From: Bacteroidota bacterium
Lineage (GTDB): Bacteria > Bacteroidota > Bacteroidia > Flavobacteriales > Weeksellaceae
DNA length: 64,000 nt
Direction of reading: 5' to 3'
Assembly: GCA_023386965.1 (NCBI GenBank)
Contig: JAEWIR010000025.1
Span: 1 to 64,000 of the forward strand
Both the position numbers and the translations under genes were made by a program. Below are positions 16,269 to 25,709 of this stretch, in pieces; the first letter of the stretch is position 1, and each line of letters opens with the position of its first letter. The notes under the pieces were generated by a model. That model saw only the letters and a program-made list of their open reading frames with translations. It did not search any database and was not told the DNA's origin.

Positions 16269-17456
16269 TTAAGAAATTACCCCGCTGCCCAGAAGTTCTT
16301 CACCGTTGTACCAGGCTGCAAACTGACCCTCAGCAATCGCCGACTGTGGTTCTGCAAACTCAATATAGAGACCGTCTTCATATTGATACAACACAGCGTG
16401 TTCCAAAGCCTGCCTGTACCTGATCCGGGCCTGCACTGGCATTGATTCGCCGTTTTCCAGCCTTAAATCTTCACGAACCCAGTGAACATCGGCGTTATCA
16501 ATTTTAAGTGCCTTCCTGAAGAGTCCCGGGAAGTTACGGCCTTCGCCCACGTAGATGATATTATTCTCCATATCCCTGGAAATAATAAAGCAACTTTCCT
16601 TATGTCCCCCTATTCCCAGACCCTTGCTTTGGCCAATCGTGAAGAACTGTGCGCCCTGGTGGGTTCCGATCACTTTGCCGTCCTCTTTACTGTATTTAAT
16701 TTTGGCTGACAGGAACTCCAACTTTTCCTGCTTTGAGTTAAATTCAGGAATGTCCTTATGAAATATGGGATAATCACTGAAAATTTCAACGATCTCTCCC
16801 TGTTTGGGCAGCAACTGCTGCTGCAGGAAAGTCGGGAGGCTCACTTTACCTATGAAGCAAAGGCCCTGCGAATCTTTCTTCTCTGCAGTAACAAGGCCTA
16901 TCTCTTTGGCAATGGCACGAACCTCCGGTTTGGTAAGTTCTCCGATGGGAAACAGGGCTTTTGACAGCTGCTCCTGATTAAGCTGGCACAGGAAATATGA
17001 TTGGTCCTTATTATTGTCTTTACCTGCCTTTAAACGGTTGGTGGTCTCACCGCTCTCATTCTCAAACGAATCCACCCGCGCATAGTGTCCTGTGGCTACT
17101 TTATCAGCACCCAGAGACAGCGCAGTTTCCAGAAAAACATCAAACTTAACCTCACGGTTACACAGAATATCCGGATTAGGCGTACGACCGTTCTGATATT
17201 CGGCAAACATATAATCTACGATCCTTTCCTTATACAGTTCGCTCATATCAATCACCTGGAAAGGAATTCCCAGTTTTTGGGCTACCATAAGGGCATCATT
17301 GCTGTCCTCTACCCAAGGGCATTCGTCCTCCAGGGTGACAGAAGCATCATTCCAGTTCCGCATAAAGAGCGCAATCACCTCATGACCCTGTTGCTGTAAA
17401 AGATAGGCAGCTACTGAAGAATCCACTCCGCCGGAAAGTCCAACTACAATCTTCAT
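16269..17456 (-). CDS. mnmA: tRNA-specific 2-thiouridylase MnmA
   Basis: 395 residues. PP-loop ATP-binding motif GLSGGVDSS near the N terminus; the two catalytic cysteines are in NPDILCNREVKF and GLCFIGK; NKDQSYFLCQL and the C-terminal beta-barrel (GQFAAWYNGEELLGSGVI) are present. With sulfur relayed from cysteine desulfurase, it thiolates U34 of tRNA-Lys, Glu and Gln. Longer than E. coli MnmA by a short insert around residues 240-260. Transcribed away from clpC's terminator. Confidence 0.95.
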   Translation of the reverse strand: MKIVVGLSGGVDSSVAAYLLQQQGHEVIALFMRNWNDASVTLEDECPWVEDSNDALMVAQKLGIPFQVIDMSELYKERIVDYMFAEYQNGRTPNPDILCNREVKFDVFLETALSLGADKVATGHYARVDSFENESGETTNRLKAGKDNNKDQSYFLCQLNQEQLSKALFPIGELTKPEVRAIAKEIGLVTAEKKDSQGLCFIGKVSLPTFLQQQLLPKQGEIVEIFSDYPIFHKDIPEFNSKQEKLEFLSAKIKYSKEDGKVIGTHQGAQFFTIGQSKGLGIGGHKESCFIISRDMENNIIYVGEGRNFPGLFRKALKIDNADVHWVREDLRLENGESMPVQARIRYRQALEHAVLYQYEDGLYIEFAEPQSAIAEGQFAAWYNGEELLGSGVIS

Positions 17457-17578
17457 TGTTATATAAATTTGTGCAAAATTACGGTTTTAGGAATGATTGT
17501 AAGCCCTGCAGGTATTTATGCTGTGCATCACCGTCATTGACAGTACACCAACTTGTTAAACCACTTCAAAATATTCAA

Positions 17579-17606
17579 CAAAAAAGACCGCATTTCTGCG
17601 GCCCTT
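17579..17606 (-). terminator. terminator after clpC
   Basis: Minus strand CCGCA-GAAA-TGCGG (17588-17601) followed by a T6 run (17580-17585 as A on the plus strand). Short but canonical. Confidence 0.7.
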
Positions 17607-17625
17607 TGTTTTACAAGTTCAAACA

Positions 17626-20148
17626 TTATGCTTTCTCCTTCTTAGCTTTGGGAACAACCTCCTTCTCCAGGCCATCTTTTTCCTCATTCAGTTTTAATAC
17701 AATGGTCTGACCCTCAGAAATTTGCTTATTTACCAGCATTTCCGCTATAAGGTCTTCGATATATTTCTGAATTGCTCTCTTAAGCGGACGTGCACCAAAA
17801 TCTTTGTCCCAACCTTTCTCGGCAATAAAATCCTGCGCTTCTTCCGTAAGTTCTACAGAATAACCCAGTTTCTCAAGTCTTGCATACAGTTTGGAAAGCT
17901 CCAGGTTGATAATCTGCTTGATATCTTCTTTTGAAAGTGAATTAAAGATGATAATATCATCAATTCTGTTCAGGAATTCCGGTGCGAAAGCCTTCTTCAG
18001 TGCATTTTCGATAGTAGCTCTGGCACGTGCATCGGAGGAAGATTTCTTGGCTGTTGTGCCGAAACCAACTCCATCTCCGAAATCCTTGAGATCCCTGGTT
18101 CCGATATTGGAAGTAAGGATGATGATCGTATTACGGAAATCAATCTTACGTCCCAGACTGTCGGTAATATGACCTTCGTCCAGAATCTGAAGCAGTATGT
18201 TGAATACATCAGGATGCGCTTTTTCAATTTCATCCAGAAGCAACACAGCATAAGGTTTCCTGCGCACGGCTTCAGTAAGCTGACCGCCTTCTTCGTATCC
18301 TACATATCCCGGAGGCGCACCTACCAGTCTGGATACAGCGAACTTCTCCATATATTCACTCATGTCAATACGGATAAGCGCATCATCACTGTCGAACAGT
18401 TCGCGGGCCATCACCTTTGCCAGTTCGGTTTTACCGACTCCGGTAGTTCCCAGGAAGATAAATGTACCGATAGGCCTGTTGGGATCTTTAAGGCCGGCAC
18501 GGTTTCTTTGAATAGCCTTCACTACCTTCTTCACCGCTTCTTCCTGTCCGATTACCTTGCCGTTCAGTTTATCATCCATTTGCGCCAGCTTGTCCAGTTC
18601 GTTCTTACCTACCTTGGTTACTGGTATTCCACTCATCATGGAAACAACCTCGGCAACGCTTTCCTCGCTAACCACTTCTTTCTTTTCCTTCACATCCTTG
18701 TCCCACTGCTCCTGAGCTGCGGCAAGTTCGCGGGTGAGCCTTTCCTCTTCATCTTTAAGCTTACGAGCTTCAAGATAATCCTGAGCCTTTACAGCCTGCT
18801 GCTTTTGGGTCTTGATCTCCTCAATTTTCTTTTCATTGACAATGATCTCGGTTGGCACCTTCATGTTTTTGATATACACCCGGGAGCCCGCTTCATCCAT
18901 AGCATCAATAGCCTTATCCGGCAGGAAACGGTCCGTGATATATCTTGAAGTCAGGTTTACACAAGCAGTAATCGCTTCATCAGTATAGGTAACATTATGA
19001 TGGTCTTCATATTTATCCTTAATCTGATTAAGGATCTGGATAGTCTCATCTATTGAGGTAGGTTCAACCATCACTTTCTGGAACCTGCGTTCCAGAGCAC
19101 CGTCCTTCTCAATATACTGACGGTATTCGTCCAGGGTAGTTGCGCCGATGCACTGTATTTCGCCGCGCGCAAGTGCCGGCTTAAACATATTCGATGCATC
19201 CAGGCTGCCTGTAGAACTACCTGCTCCAACAATGGTGTGCAACTCATCAATAAACAGTATGACATCACGGTTTTTCTCCAGCTCAGTCATTATTGCCTTC
19301 ATTCTTTCCTCAAACTGACCGCGGTACTTTGTGCCCGCCACCAAGCTGGCTAAATCCAGGGTGATCACCCGTTTTCCATATAAAACACGGGACACTTTTT
19401 TCTGGTGGATACGAAGCGCAAGGCCCTCAGCGATGGCTGACTTTCCCACACCCGGCTCACCAATAAGAAGCGGATTGTTCTTTTTACGTCTCGACAGGAT
19501 CTGTGAAACCCTTTCGATTTCCTTTTCGCGTCCGATTACAGGATCCAGCTTACCGTCCTTAGCCAAGGTGGTAAGATCCCTGCCAAAATTATCGAGTGTG
19601 GGGGTTTTGCTTTTGCCTGCGCCAAGACTGGCACCCGGCTTGCGCATCTGGCCATACTCTTCCCTCTCGTCATCATCGTCATAAGCACTCATCTTCGGTG
19701 TCTCACCGGAATTCTTAAGCATCAGCTGATATTCACGTGATACACCTTCGTAATCGACATCATAAGCACTCAAAATGCTGGAAGTTGGGTCTTCAAATTT
19801 ATAAAGTATACCCAGAAGAAGGTGCACGGTATTGATTTCGGAACTTTTATACTGACGGCATTCCAGTTCGGAACGTTTAACCGCCTGATCTGCCAGTTTC
19901 GTAAATGATATATTCGGGATTTCATCACTTAGCACATTGACTCCCGAAACACTCATTGTCTCAATCTTTCTGCGAATCTGAGTTAAGTCTGCATTAAGGT
20001 TCTGCAGAATTTCACGAGCGGAATTTTCGGTTTTTATGATTCCCAGAAGCAGATGTTCGGTATTCAGGAATTCACTTTTCAGCCGTCGAGCCTCGCTTTT
20101 GCTGTGTTTGAAAACTTTGTCCAAACCATCTGAAAATTTATAATCCAT
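17626..20148 (-). CDS. clpC: AAA+ chaperone ClpC, ClpP-associated
   Basis: 840 residues. N-terminal double Clp repeat (1-145), first AAA+ module with Walker A GEPGVGKS (230-237) and FIDELHTIVGAGSS, a middle coiled-coil domain of ClpC length (about 425-500), and a second AAA+ module with GTTGVGKTELAK and LLLDEIEKAHPDVF. The C-terminal tail is rich in Lys/Glu. It unfolds substrates for ClpP and acts in protein quality control. Two direct copies of a decamer lie about 40-65 nt upstream of the start (see separate entry), the only visible regulatory candidate. Confidence 0.95.
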   Translation of the reverse strand: MDYKFSDGLDKVFKHSKSEARRLKSEFLNTEHLLLGIIKTENSAREILQNLNADLTQIRRKIETMSVSGVNVLSDEIPNISFTKLADQAVKRSELECRQYKSSEINTVHLLLGILYKFEDPTSSILSAYDVDYEGVSREYQLMLKNSGETPKMSAYDDDDEREEYGQMRKPGASLGAGKSKTPTLDNFGRDLTTLAKDGKLDPVIGREKEIERVSQILSRRKKNNPLLIGEPGVGKSAIAEGLALRIHQKKVSRVLYGKRVITLDLASLVAGTKYRGQFEERMKAIMTELEKNRDVILFIDELHTIVGAGSSTGSLDASNMFKPALARGEIQCIGATTLDEYRQYIEKDGALERRFQKVMVEPTSIDETIQILNQIKDKYEDHHNVTYTDEAITACVNLTSRYITDRFLPDKAIDAMDEAGSRVYIKNMKVPTEIIVNEKKIEEIKTQKQQAVKAQDYLEARKLKDEEERLTRELAAAQEQWDKDVKEKKEVVSEESVAEVVSMMSGIPVTKVGKNELDKLAQMDDKLNGKVIGQEEAVKKVVKAIQRNRAGLKDPNRPIGTFIFLGTTGVGKTELAKVMARELFDSDDALIRIDMSEYMEKFAVSRLVGAPPGYVGYEEGGQLTEAVRRKPYAVLLLDEIEKAHPDVFNILLQILDEGHITDSLGRKIDFRNTIIILTSNIGTRDLKDFGDGVGFGTTAKKSSSDARARATIENALKKAFAPEFLNRIDDIIIFNSLSKEDIKQIINLELSKLYARLEKLGYSVELTEEAQDFIAEKGWDKDFGARPLKRAIQKYIEDLIAEMLVNKQISEGQTIVLKLNEEKDGLEKEVVPKAKKEKA

Positions 20149-20189
20149 AATTAGGTTCTCATTTAAAAAATAAGGCGGCGAATTCCGGC

Positions 20190-20211
20190 CTTAGTTACAC
20201 TCTAAGTTACA
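20190..20211 (-). repeat. direct decamer repeat upstream of clpC
   Basis: Minus strand TGTAACTTAG and TGTAACTAAG (plus strand 20202-20211 and 20190-20199), 12 nt centre to centre, about one helical turn, 42-63 nt before the clpC start. Possible tandem operator; it is not a CIRCE or CtsR site. Confidence 0.4.
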
Positions 20212-20280
20212 AATACTTTACCAAAATTTAAATAATGACTTTCTGTCAGGACCCTTTTTTATTATCTTACTGGAAATGAT

Positions 20281-20288
20281 TAGATTTG
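20281..20288 (+). promoter_or_regulatory. candidate -7 box for the YgjV-like gene
   Basis: TAGATTTG fits TAnnTTTG; the ATG at 20307 follows after 18 nt. It overlaps an in-frame TTG, so the longer start is rejected. No exact TTG -33 box. Confidence 0.45.
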
Positions 20289-20306
20289 CGCTCCAAAACA
20301 ACTATT

Positions 20307-20537
20307 ATGAGCCCAGAAATCGCCAGTTATTGCGGGTATGCAGCTTCGGTGTTTATCGTTTTAAGTTTCATACTGAAAGACATAAGGAAAATCCGCTTTG
20401 TTAACATGATAGGCTGTATCCTTTTTGTCATTTACGGCATATTCAGCGGCATGCTTTGGCCCATAATCATCCCAAATGCAATTCTGTGTTTTATTCAGGT
20501 GTATCATCTGTTCAAAAATGAAAAAACTTCTGCATGA
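20307..20537 (+). CDS. small YgjV-family inner-membrane protein
   Basis: 76 residues from the ATG at 20307. Three hydrophobic stretches (about 6-24, 30-46, 48-66) and the pattern GYAASVFIVLSFILKDIRKIRFVNMIG, followed by YGIFSGMLWPIIIPN, resemble the YgjV membrane-protein family, a distant relative of PQ-loop proteins. Function unknown. It overlaps the next gene by the 4 bases ATGA, so the two are translationally coupled. Confidence 0.65.
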   Translation: MSPEIASYCGYAASVFIVLSFILKDIRKIRFVNMIGCILFVIYGIFSGMLWPIIIPNAILCFIQVYHLFKNEKTSA

Positions 20538-21634
20538 AAATTCTGGTTTCGGCCTTCAGCAGCCTCTATACAGACCAGCGGATTGAAAAGGTTTGCCGAA
20601 CACTTCATGAGAATGGGCAACGTATTGAGCTAATTGGCAACGACTGGGGCGGCGCAGAACACATGGAACGGCCTTATCCGTTTTCACGGATTCACATAAA
20701 ATCGCAGGTTCTCCGGTATGCCTACCCGGAGTTCATGTGGAAACTTTATAAGGAACTGGACAGAAAAGCAGACCGGGAAACGGTTTTACTGGCCAATGAC
20801 CTGGACGCGCTTTTACCCAATATGATCATTGCCCGGAAATATAGAATTCCACTGGTCTTTGACAGTCATGAAATTTTCACCGAGATGCCTGCCATACAAG
20901 GTCGCTGGACACAAAAGGTGTGGAAATTCCTAGAAAGAAGATTGGTACCCGGCATCAGATATATGATGACGGAAAGTGAGAGTTATGCGGAATGGTTTAC
21001 CAGGGAATACGGTGTACATCCGGTTGTGGTACGCAATATACCCCGCATCATTGAGGAACCAATCACTATCCCCGGGAACAAAACAAAGATCATATTATAT
21101 CAGGGTGCTGTAAATCAGTCCCGTGGAATACCCAGCGCGATAAGGGCAATGCATTATATCAACGGTGCCCAACTTGTCGTTGCAGGTGACGGACCGATGC
21201 GAACCGAGTATGAGAAGCTTTCAGTTGATGAAGGATTGAAAGACAGGGTTGTTTTCGCGGGCAAACTTCATCCGGACGAACTGCGCAAACTCACCCGTAC
21301 GGCCGACGTGGGCCTGAGTGTGGAAGAAAACGGCGGTGTAAGCTATCTTTATTCCCTGCCCAACAAGGTGGCCGATTATATACAGTCGCGGGTTCCCGTT
21401 GTCATGATCAACTTCCCTGAAATGATGAAAGTATACAATGATTTTAAAGTAGGTGAAATGGTGGAAAATCATGACCCTAAAAATCTGGCGGCCAGGATTA
21501 AAACAGTCCTGGAGAAAGGGAGGTTATATTATCAGCCTGAGCTTGAGAAAGCTGCGGAACATCTGAACTGGGAGAACGAGGAGCATCAGATCCTGGCTCT
21601 TTTTGAAAAAGTGCGAAAGGAAAACTTTCGCTAA
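20534..21634 (+). CDS. glycosyltransferase, GT-B fold (GT4-like)
   Basis: 366 residues. Rossmann-like start (MKILVSAFSSLYTDQRIEKV) and a C-terminal sugar-nucleotide domain with ILYQGAVNQSRGI, VVAGDGPMRTEYE, VVFAGKLHPDEL and a Glu-rich end of the site (GLSVEENGGVSYLYSLPNKVADYI) typical of family 4. Probably adds a sugar in surface polysaccharide or LPS synthesis; donor and acceptor cannot be read. The start overlaps the YgjV-like gene, and another glycosyltransferase follows sufE. A 7-bp hairpin overlaps its stop codon. Confidence 0.8.
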   Translation: MKILVSAFSSLYTDQRIEKVCRTLHENGQRIELIGNDWGGAEHMERPYPFSRIHIKSQVLRYAYPEFMWKLYKELDRKADRETVLLANDLDALLPNMIIARKYRIPLVFDSHEIFTEMPAIQGRWTQKVWKFLERRLVPGIRYMMTESESYAEWFTREYGVHPVVVRNIPRIIEEPITIPGNKTKIILYQGAVNQSRGIPSAIRAMHYINGAQLVVAGDGPMRTEYEKLSVDEGLKDRVVFAGKLHPDELRKLTRTADVGLSVEENGGVSYLYSLPNKVADYIQSRVPVVMINFPEMMKVYNDFKVGEMVENHDPKNLAARIKTVLEKGRLYYQPELEKAAEHLNWENEEHQILALFEKVRKENFR

Positions 21635-21638
21635 TTTT
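21613..21638 (+). terminator. weak hairpin at the end of the glycosyltransferase gene
   Basis: GCGAAAG-GAAAA-CTTTCGC (21613-21631) then TAATTTT. It covers the stop codon, just before sufE; it may attenuate or terminate. TAATTTTG (21632-21639) also matches a -7 box but is only 4 nt from the sufE ATG. Confidence 0.35.
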
Positions 21639-21643
21639 GCAGT

Positions 21644-22063
21644 ATGACAATTAAAGAGAAACAGCAGGAACTGATTGAGGAGTTTGAATTCCTGGAAGAT
21701 TGGGAGCAGAAATACGAATACCTGATTGACCTGGGAAAACAGCTCAACAATTTCCCTGAGGATAAAAAGACCGATGAAAATCTCATTAAAGGCTGTCAGT
21801 CCAAGGTATGGATAGACGCCAGTTTCCGCGACGGAAAACTGTTTTTCAATGCGGATTCCGACGGAATTCTGCCCAAGGGTATCGTAGCACTGCTTACCTC
21901 CATCTATAGTGGACACACCACTGAAGAGATACTCGGTTCTGATTTTGATTTTATCTCGAAGATTGGATTGCAGGAATTTCTTTCGCCCTCACGCGCCAAC
22001 GGTCTGATGGCCATGACCAAGCAAATTAAATTTTACGCTGTCGCATATCAGCTGAAATCGTGA
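21644..22063 (+). CDS. sufE: SufE family sulfur-transfer protein
   Basis: 139 residues, normal for the family. The persulfide-accepting Cys is C51 in GCQSKVW. Other SufE features are WEQKYEYLIDLGK near the N terminus and the C-terminal SPSRANGLMAM. SufE takes sulfur from the SufS desulfurase for Fe-S cluster assembly; the other suf genes are not in this window. It overlaps the following glycosyltransferase (GTGA), so it is coupled to it despite the unrelated function. Confidence 0.92.
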   Translation: MTIKEKQQELIEEFEFLEDWEQKYEYLIDLGKQLNNFPEDKKTDENLIKGCQSKVWIDASFRDGKLFFNADSDGILPKGIVALLTSIYSGHTTEEILGSDFDFISKIGLQEFLSPSRANGLMAMTKQIKFYAVAYQLKS

Positions 22064-23025
22064 GTACCGTTCTTGCATACCGGTTCTCTGCGTTTGGCGA
22101 TGTGGCAATGGCCGCCATCGTCATTCGGGAGTTTGTAGAGCAAAATCCCGACACACGTTTGGTAATGGTCTCACGTGAGCATTTCAAACCCCTGTTCAGT
22201 GGCATTCCCAATCTTATTTTCAAAGGAATAAATCTGGACGATTTTAAAGGTTTCTTTGGTATGCAGCGACTTGCCACACAGCTTATACGGGAATTCAGTC
22301 CGACGCATATCGCGGATCTACATGATGTGATACGTACCAAAATCCTTGACAGGAAATTCGCCAGAAAAGGTTTTAAGGTTGCCGTAATCGATAAGGGTAA
22401 GGAAGAAAAGGAAATACTTACTGACATCTGGAACCTTGAGAAACAGCAGCTGCGAAGCACGGTAGAACGTTATGCAGATGTATTTAGAGAACTTGGTTTC
22501 AGCCTGACCCTTTCGCACGATCTGAGGACGGACAGCAAGCCCCGGTCTGGCGTTGGGTTTGCGCCTTTTGCACAGCATAAAGGGAAGATGCTGCCACTGG
22601 ACAAGTCCTATGAGCTGGCGCGACTGCTGGCAAAGAAATATGAAGTGTTTTTTTTCGGCGGCGGAAAGGAGGAAACTGAAACTTTAAGCATGTGGGAAAA
22701 ACAGATTCCCAATACAAAAAGTCTTGCAGGAACTCTTACCCTTAGCCAGGAACTGGAAAAAATATCCGCCCTTGAGGTCATGATCTCAATGGATTCAGCA
22801 AATATGCACCTGGCCAGCCTGGCCGGAACTCGGTGCATTTCGGTTTGGGGATCTACTCACCATTTTGCCGGCTTTCTGGGATACGGCCAAAGTGAAGAAG
22901 ACATTGTTCAGGTTAAAGACCTTACCTGCAGGCCCTGTTCTGTATTTGGAGACCGCGAATGTTTCCGCGGCGATTATGCCTGCCTTCAGGAAATCCATAT
23001 CCAGCAGATACTGGACAAGCTATAA
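22060..23025 (+). CDS. glycosyltransferase family 9 (heptosyltransferase-like)
   Basis: 321 residues, GTG start overlapping the sufE stop. N-terminal AYRFSAFGDVAMAAIVI is the GT9 opening (usually RLSSLGDVV), and the C-terminal half has VGFAPFAQHKGKMLPLDKSYELARLL, FFFGGGKEE and SMDSANMHLASLAGTRCISVWGSTHHFAGF (the D-S-x-x-M-H loop of GT9). Likely transfers a heptose or related sugar to the LPS core. The C terminus has four Cys (LTCRPCSVFGDRECF), common in this subgroup. A 174-nt gap without recognisable features follows. Confidence 0.85.
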   Translation: MSTVLAYRFSAFGDVAMAAIVIREFVEQNPDTRLVMVSREHFKPLFSGIPNLIFKGINLDDFKGFFGMQRLATQLIREFSPTHIADLHDVIRTKILDRKFARKGFKVAVIDKGKEEKEILTDIWNLEKQQLRSTVERYADVFRELGFSLTLSHDLRTDSKPRSGVGFAPFAQHKGKMLPLDKSYELARLLAKKYEVFFFGGGKEETETLSMWEKQIPNTKSLAGTLTLSQELEKISALEVMISMDSANMHLASLAGTRCISVWGSTHHFAGFLGYGQSEEDIVQVKDLTCRPCSVFGDRECFRGDYACLQEIHIQQILDKL

Positions 23026-23173
23026 ATAGAATAATAGGCGCCAAGTTTAGCTGAACCTGTCTTCCACAAGACCTTCATCGTTTTCTCTATAGTGCACCTT
23101 CCGGATGTGTACTTAAGGTATGCCGGCGCACAAACTGGGGACCTTTTGCATGCGTATTCCCGTTACAATTGAT

Positions 23174-23181
23174 TATTTTTG
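23174..23181 (+). promoter_or_regulatory. candidate -7 box for mutL
   Basis: TATTTTTG, 18 nt before the ATG at 23200; overlaps an in-frame TTG start, which is rejected. No TTG -33 box at 17-20 nt. Confidence 0.4.
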
Positions 23182-23199
23182 CCAATTAAGCACCTAAAA

Positions 23200-24966
23200 A
23201 TGTCAGATATCATACAGCTTTTACCGGATCATGTAGCCAACCAGATTGCGGCAGGTGAAGTGGTACAGAGACCGGCCTCCATTGTAAAGGAGCTGCTGGA
23301 AAATGCCATTGATGCCGGTGCTTCCAAAATTGAGCTCATCGTCCGTGAAGCCGGACGAAACCTGATTCAGGTGGTTGATGACGGCGCAGGAATGTCCGAA
23401 ACTGATGCACGTATGGCATTTGAAAGACATGCCACCTCCAAGATCCGGACGACAGAAGATATATTTAAGATTTCAACCAAAGGCTTCCGCGGTGAGGCTT
23501 TAGCTTCAATAGCCGCCGTAGCCCAGGTGGAACTCAAAACAAAAAAAGAAGGCGCAGCAGTAGGCACCAACATCTATATAGAGGGTGGCGGACTGCAGTT
23601 TCAGGAGCCCGTACAAACCGTGGCCGGATCAAATTTCTGTGTAAAGAACCTTTTCTACAACGTTCCCGCGCGCCGCAAGTTCCTCAAGAACAACAATGTG
23701 GAGTTCCGCCACATCATGGACGAATTCCACCGCGTGGCACTGGCACACGAGCATATTGAATTTTCACTTTTTCACGACGATGACCCTGTGTTCCGGTTAC
23801 GCAAAGGTTCGCAGATGCAGCGTATTGTGGAAATATTTGGTCGGAAACTCCATCCACTTCTGATACCGGTAAAAGAAGATCTTGGTTGGGTTAAACTGGA
23901 CGGTTTTGTAGCCAAGCCGGAAGGGGCAAAGAAAGTGCGCGGGGAGCAGTTTCTTTTTGTAAACGGCAGATTTTTCCGCAGCCCTTACTTAAACAAAGCT
24001 GTTCAGGAAGCCTTTGAGGGGCTTTTACTGCCCGGATTGATTCCGACATTCTTTCTCTATCTGGAGTTGGATCCGGAGAAAATCGACGTTAATATTCATC
24101 CACAAAAAACAGAAGTTAAATTTGAGGATGAACATGTGATCTTTGCCCTCGTCCGTTCCACGGTCAAAAAAGCATTGGGCATTTATAATATCGCGCCCAG
24201 CCTGGATTTTGACCGCGACCCGCAGATGGACTTTTTCAGCACTCCAAAATCAGGTAGTGAAAGCAGTTTCCGGATGCCGGAGATTCAGGTAGACCGAAAT
24301 TATAATCCCTTCCGCGATGAAACACAAGTTAAAAGCGAAGAGATACAGAATCTGGCGCAAATGTATCATCAGACCATTGAAGCGGCCCCGTCTAAGATCA
24401 ATCTGTTTGAAGATGAGGATTTTGACGAAGATTTGATGCGGCTTCCCAATGGTTACTGGCTGCTTAATAAAGGCGAAAAGACATTGATGCTTGATTTGGG
24501 CAGGATGCACCGGCTGGTGGTAACGGAGAAAAACCGCGACAGAAAAAAGGAACAGGTTTCGCATTCCCTGCTTTTCTCGCTGGAGTATCACATGAACGAA
24601 ATCGAAAAAAACAAATACAAATCAATAAAGAAATTCCTGCCCGAACTCGGATTCGACATCAAGGTTGCGCACGAAAATGTACTTCGTGTAGACGCTGTTC
24701 CTACCGGCCTTAAGGAAACTCAGGTCGTAAAGTTTATTGAGGAACTTTTTGAAATCATGGAATACCGTACCGAAGATCAGTTTATGGAGTTCTATAACAG
24801 TAAATGGAGCAGGATGCAGAGCAAATCACGTTTCGACTTCATCTATAAAAATGATGCGGAACAGGTAATCCGCGACTTTTCGCAGCTCGGATTCCCCGCT
24901 TATCTCCCTGACGGGAAATGCTGTTATGTGGAGCTTCCGCTGGAGGATTTGAAAAATAAATTTTAA
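23200..24966 (+). CDS. mutL: DNA mismatch repair protein MutL without endonuclease motifs
   Basis: 588 residues from the ATG at 23200. The GHKL ATPase domain is complete (NQIAAGEVVQRPASIVKELL, DDGAGM, TKGFRGEALASI, NVPARRKFL). The C-terminal dimerisation domain lacks the nuclease site: the DQHAxxExxxxE box reads DLGRMHRLVVTE (432-443), and the CPHGRP box reads LPDGKC (569-574). Many Bacteroidetes MutLs keep DQHRAH. It couples MutS recognition to repair; here strand nicking must come from elsewhere, or the protein only acts as a matchmaker. It heads a tight operon with the rhomboid (6-nt gap) and EEP genes. Confidence 0.92.
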   Translation: MSDIIQLLPDHVANQIAAGEVVQRPASIVKELLENAIDAGASKIELIVREAGRNLIQVVDDGAGMSETDARMAFERHATSKIRTTEDIFKISTKGFRGEALASIAAVAQVELKTKKEGAAVGTNIYIEGGGLQFQEPVQTVAGSNFCVKNLFYNVPARRKFLKNNNVEFRHIMDEFHRVALAHEHIEFSLFHDDDPVFRLRKGSQMQRIVEIFGRKLHPLLIPVKEDLGWVKLDGFVAKPEGAKKVRGEQFLFVNGRFFRSPYLNKAVQEAFEGLLLPGLIPTFFLYLELDPEKIDVNIHPQKTEVKFEDEHVIFALVRSTVKKALGIYNIAPSLDFDRDPQMDFFSTPKSGSESSFRMPEIQVDRNYNPFRDETQVKSEEIQNLAQMYHQTIEAAPSKINLFEDEDFDEDLMRLPNGYWLLNKGEKTLMLDLGRMHRLVVTEKNRDRKKEQVSHSLLFSLEYHMNEIEKNKYKSIKKFLPELGFDIKVAHENVLRVDAVPTGLKETQVVKFIEELFEIMEYRTEDQFMEFYNSKWSRMQSKSRFDFIYKNDAEQVIRDFSQLGFPAYLPDGKCCYVELPLEDLKNKF

Positions 24967-24972
24967 GAAATT

Positions 24973-25707
24973 ATGTTCAGAGAGATCACCCCACTGGTTA
25001 AGGCCATTATCATAATCAACGCGGTCCTGTTTATCCTGACCTATTATATTTATCCAAACCTGCTTTATTATCTGGCAGCCTATTATCCGATGTCCGAAAG
25101 TTTCAAAAGCTGGCAGATCATCACCCATATGTTTACCCACGGTGGCTGGATGCATCTGCTCTTCAATATGTTTACCCTGTTCAGTTTCGGACCTGTACTG
25201 GAGAAAATCCTGGGTCAGCGTAAATTCATCATATTCTACCTTGTTTGCGGTTTGGGATCCTTTGTGATCTATAATTTGTGGAATTATTTCCAGATCCTGC
25301 AACTTGCGCGCGAAGTTACAGCCCTAAATGTGAATCCTGCTGCCGTGTTTGCGAATGCAGACCGATTCAATCTAAATGAATCCTACTACAACTCGCTTAA
25401 TTTGGAGGGCAGGCGGCTTTTTGACCTTCTTGTAACTCCTATGGTTGGCGCTTCCGGAGCTATTTTTGGAGTAATAACTGCGTTCGCTGTCCTCTTTCCG
25501 AATGCGGAGCTGATGATGATGTTCATTCCTGTGCCTATAAAAGCCAAGGTGCTATTACCCATAGTTATTGCCGGTTCGCTGTACCTTGGTTTCAGCCAGT
25601 TTGAAGGTGATAATATTGCACACTTTGCACACCTGGGCGGTGCTCTGATCGGGTTTCTCTGGATACGTAACTGGAAAAATAAACAAAACCGCTTCGACAG
25701 GTTTTAG
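24973..25707 (+). CDS. rhomboid family intramembrane serine protease
   Basis: 244 residues, about six membrane segments. The dyad is S161 in GASGAIFG and H220 in FAHLGGALIGF; the L1-loop region HMFTHGGWMHLLFNM is present. A polar insertion (about 100-145) separates the second and third membrane segments, typical of flavobacterial members. It cleaves membrane-spanning substrates; the target is unknown. Second gene of the mutL operon. Confidence 0.92.
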   Translation: MFREITPLVKAIIIINAVLFILTYYIYPNLLYYLAAYYPMSESFKSWQIITHMFTHGGWMHLLFNMFTLFSFGPVLEKILGQRKFIIFYLVCGLGSFVIYNLWNYFQILQLAREVTALNVNPAAVFANADRFNLNESYYNSLNLEGRRLFDLLVTPMVGASGAIFGVITAFAVLFPNAELMMMFIPVPIKAKVLLPIVIAGSLYLGFSQFEGDNIAHFAHLGGALIGFLWIRNWKNKQNRFDRF

Positions 25708-25709
25708 GA

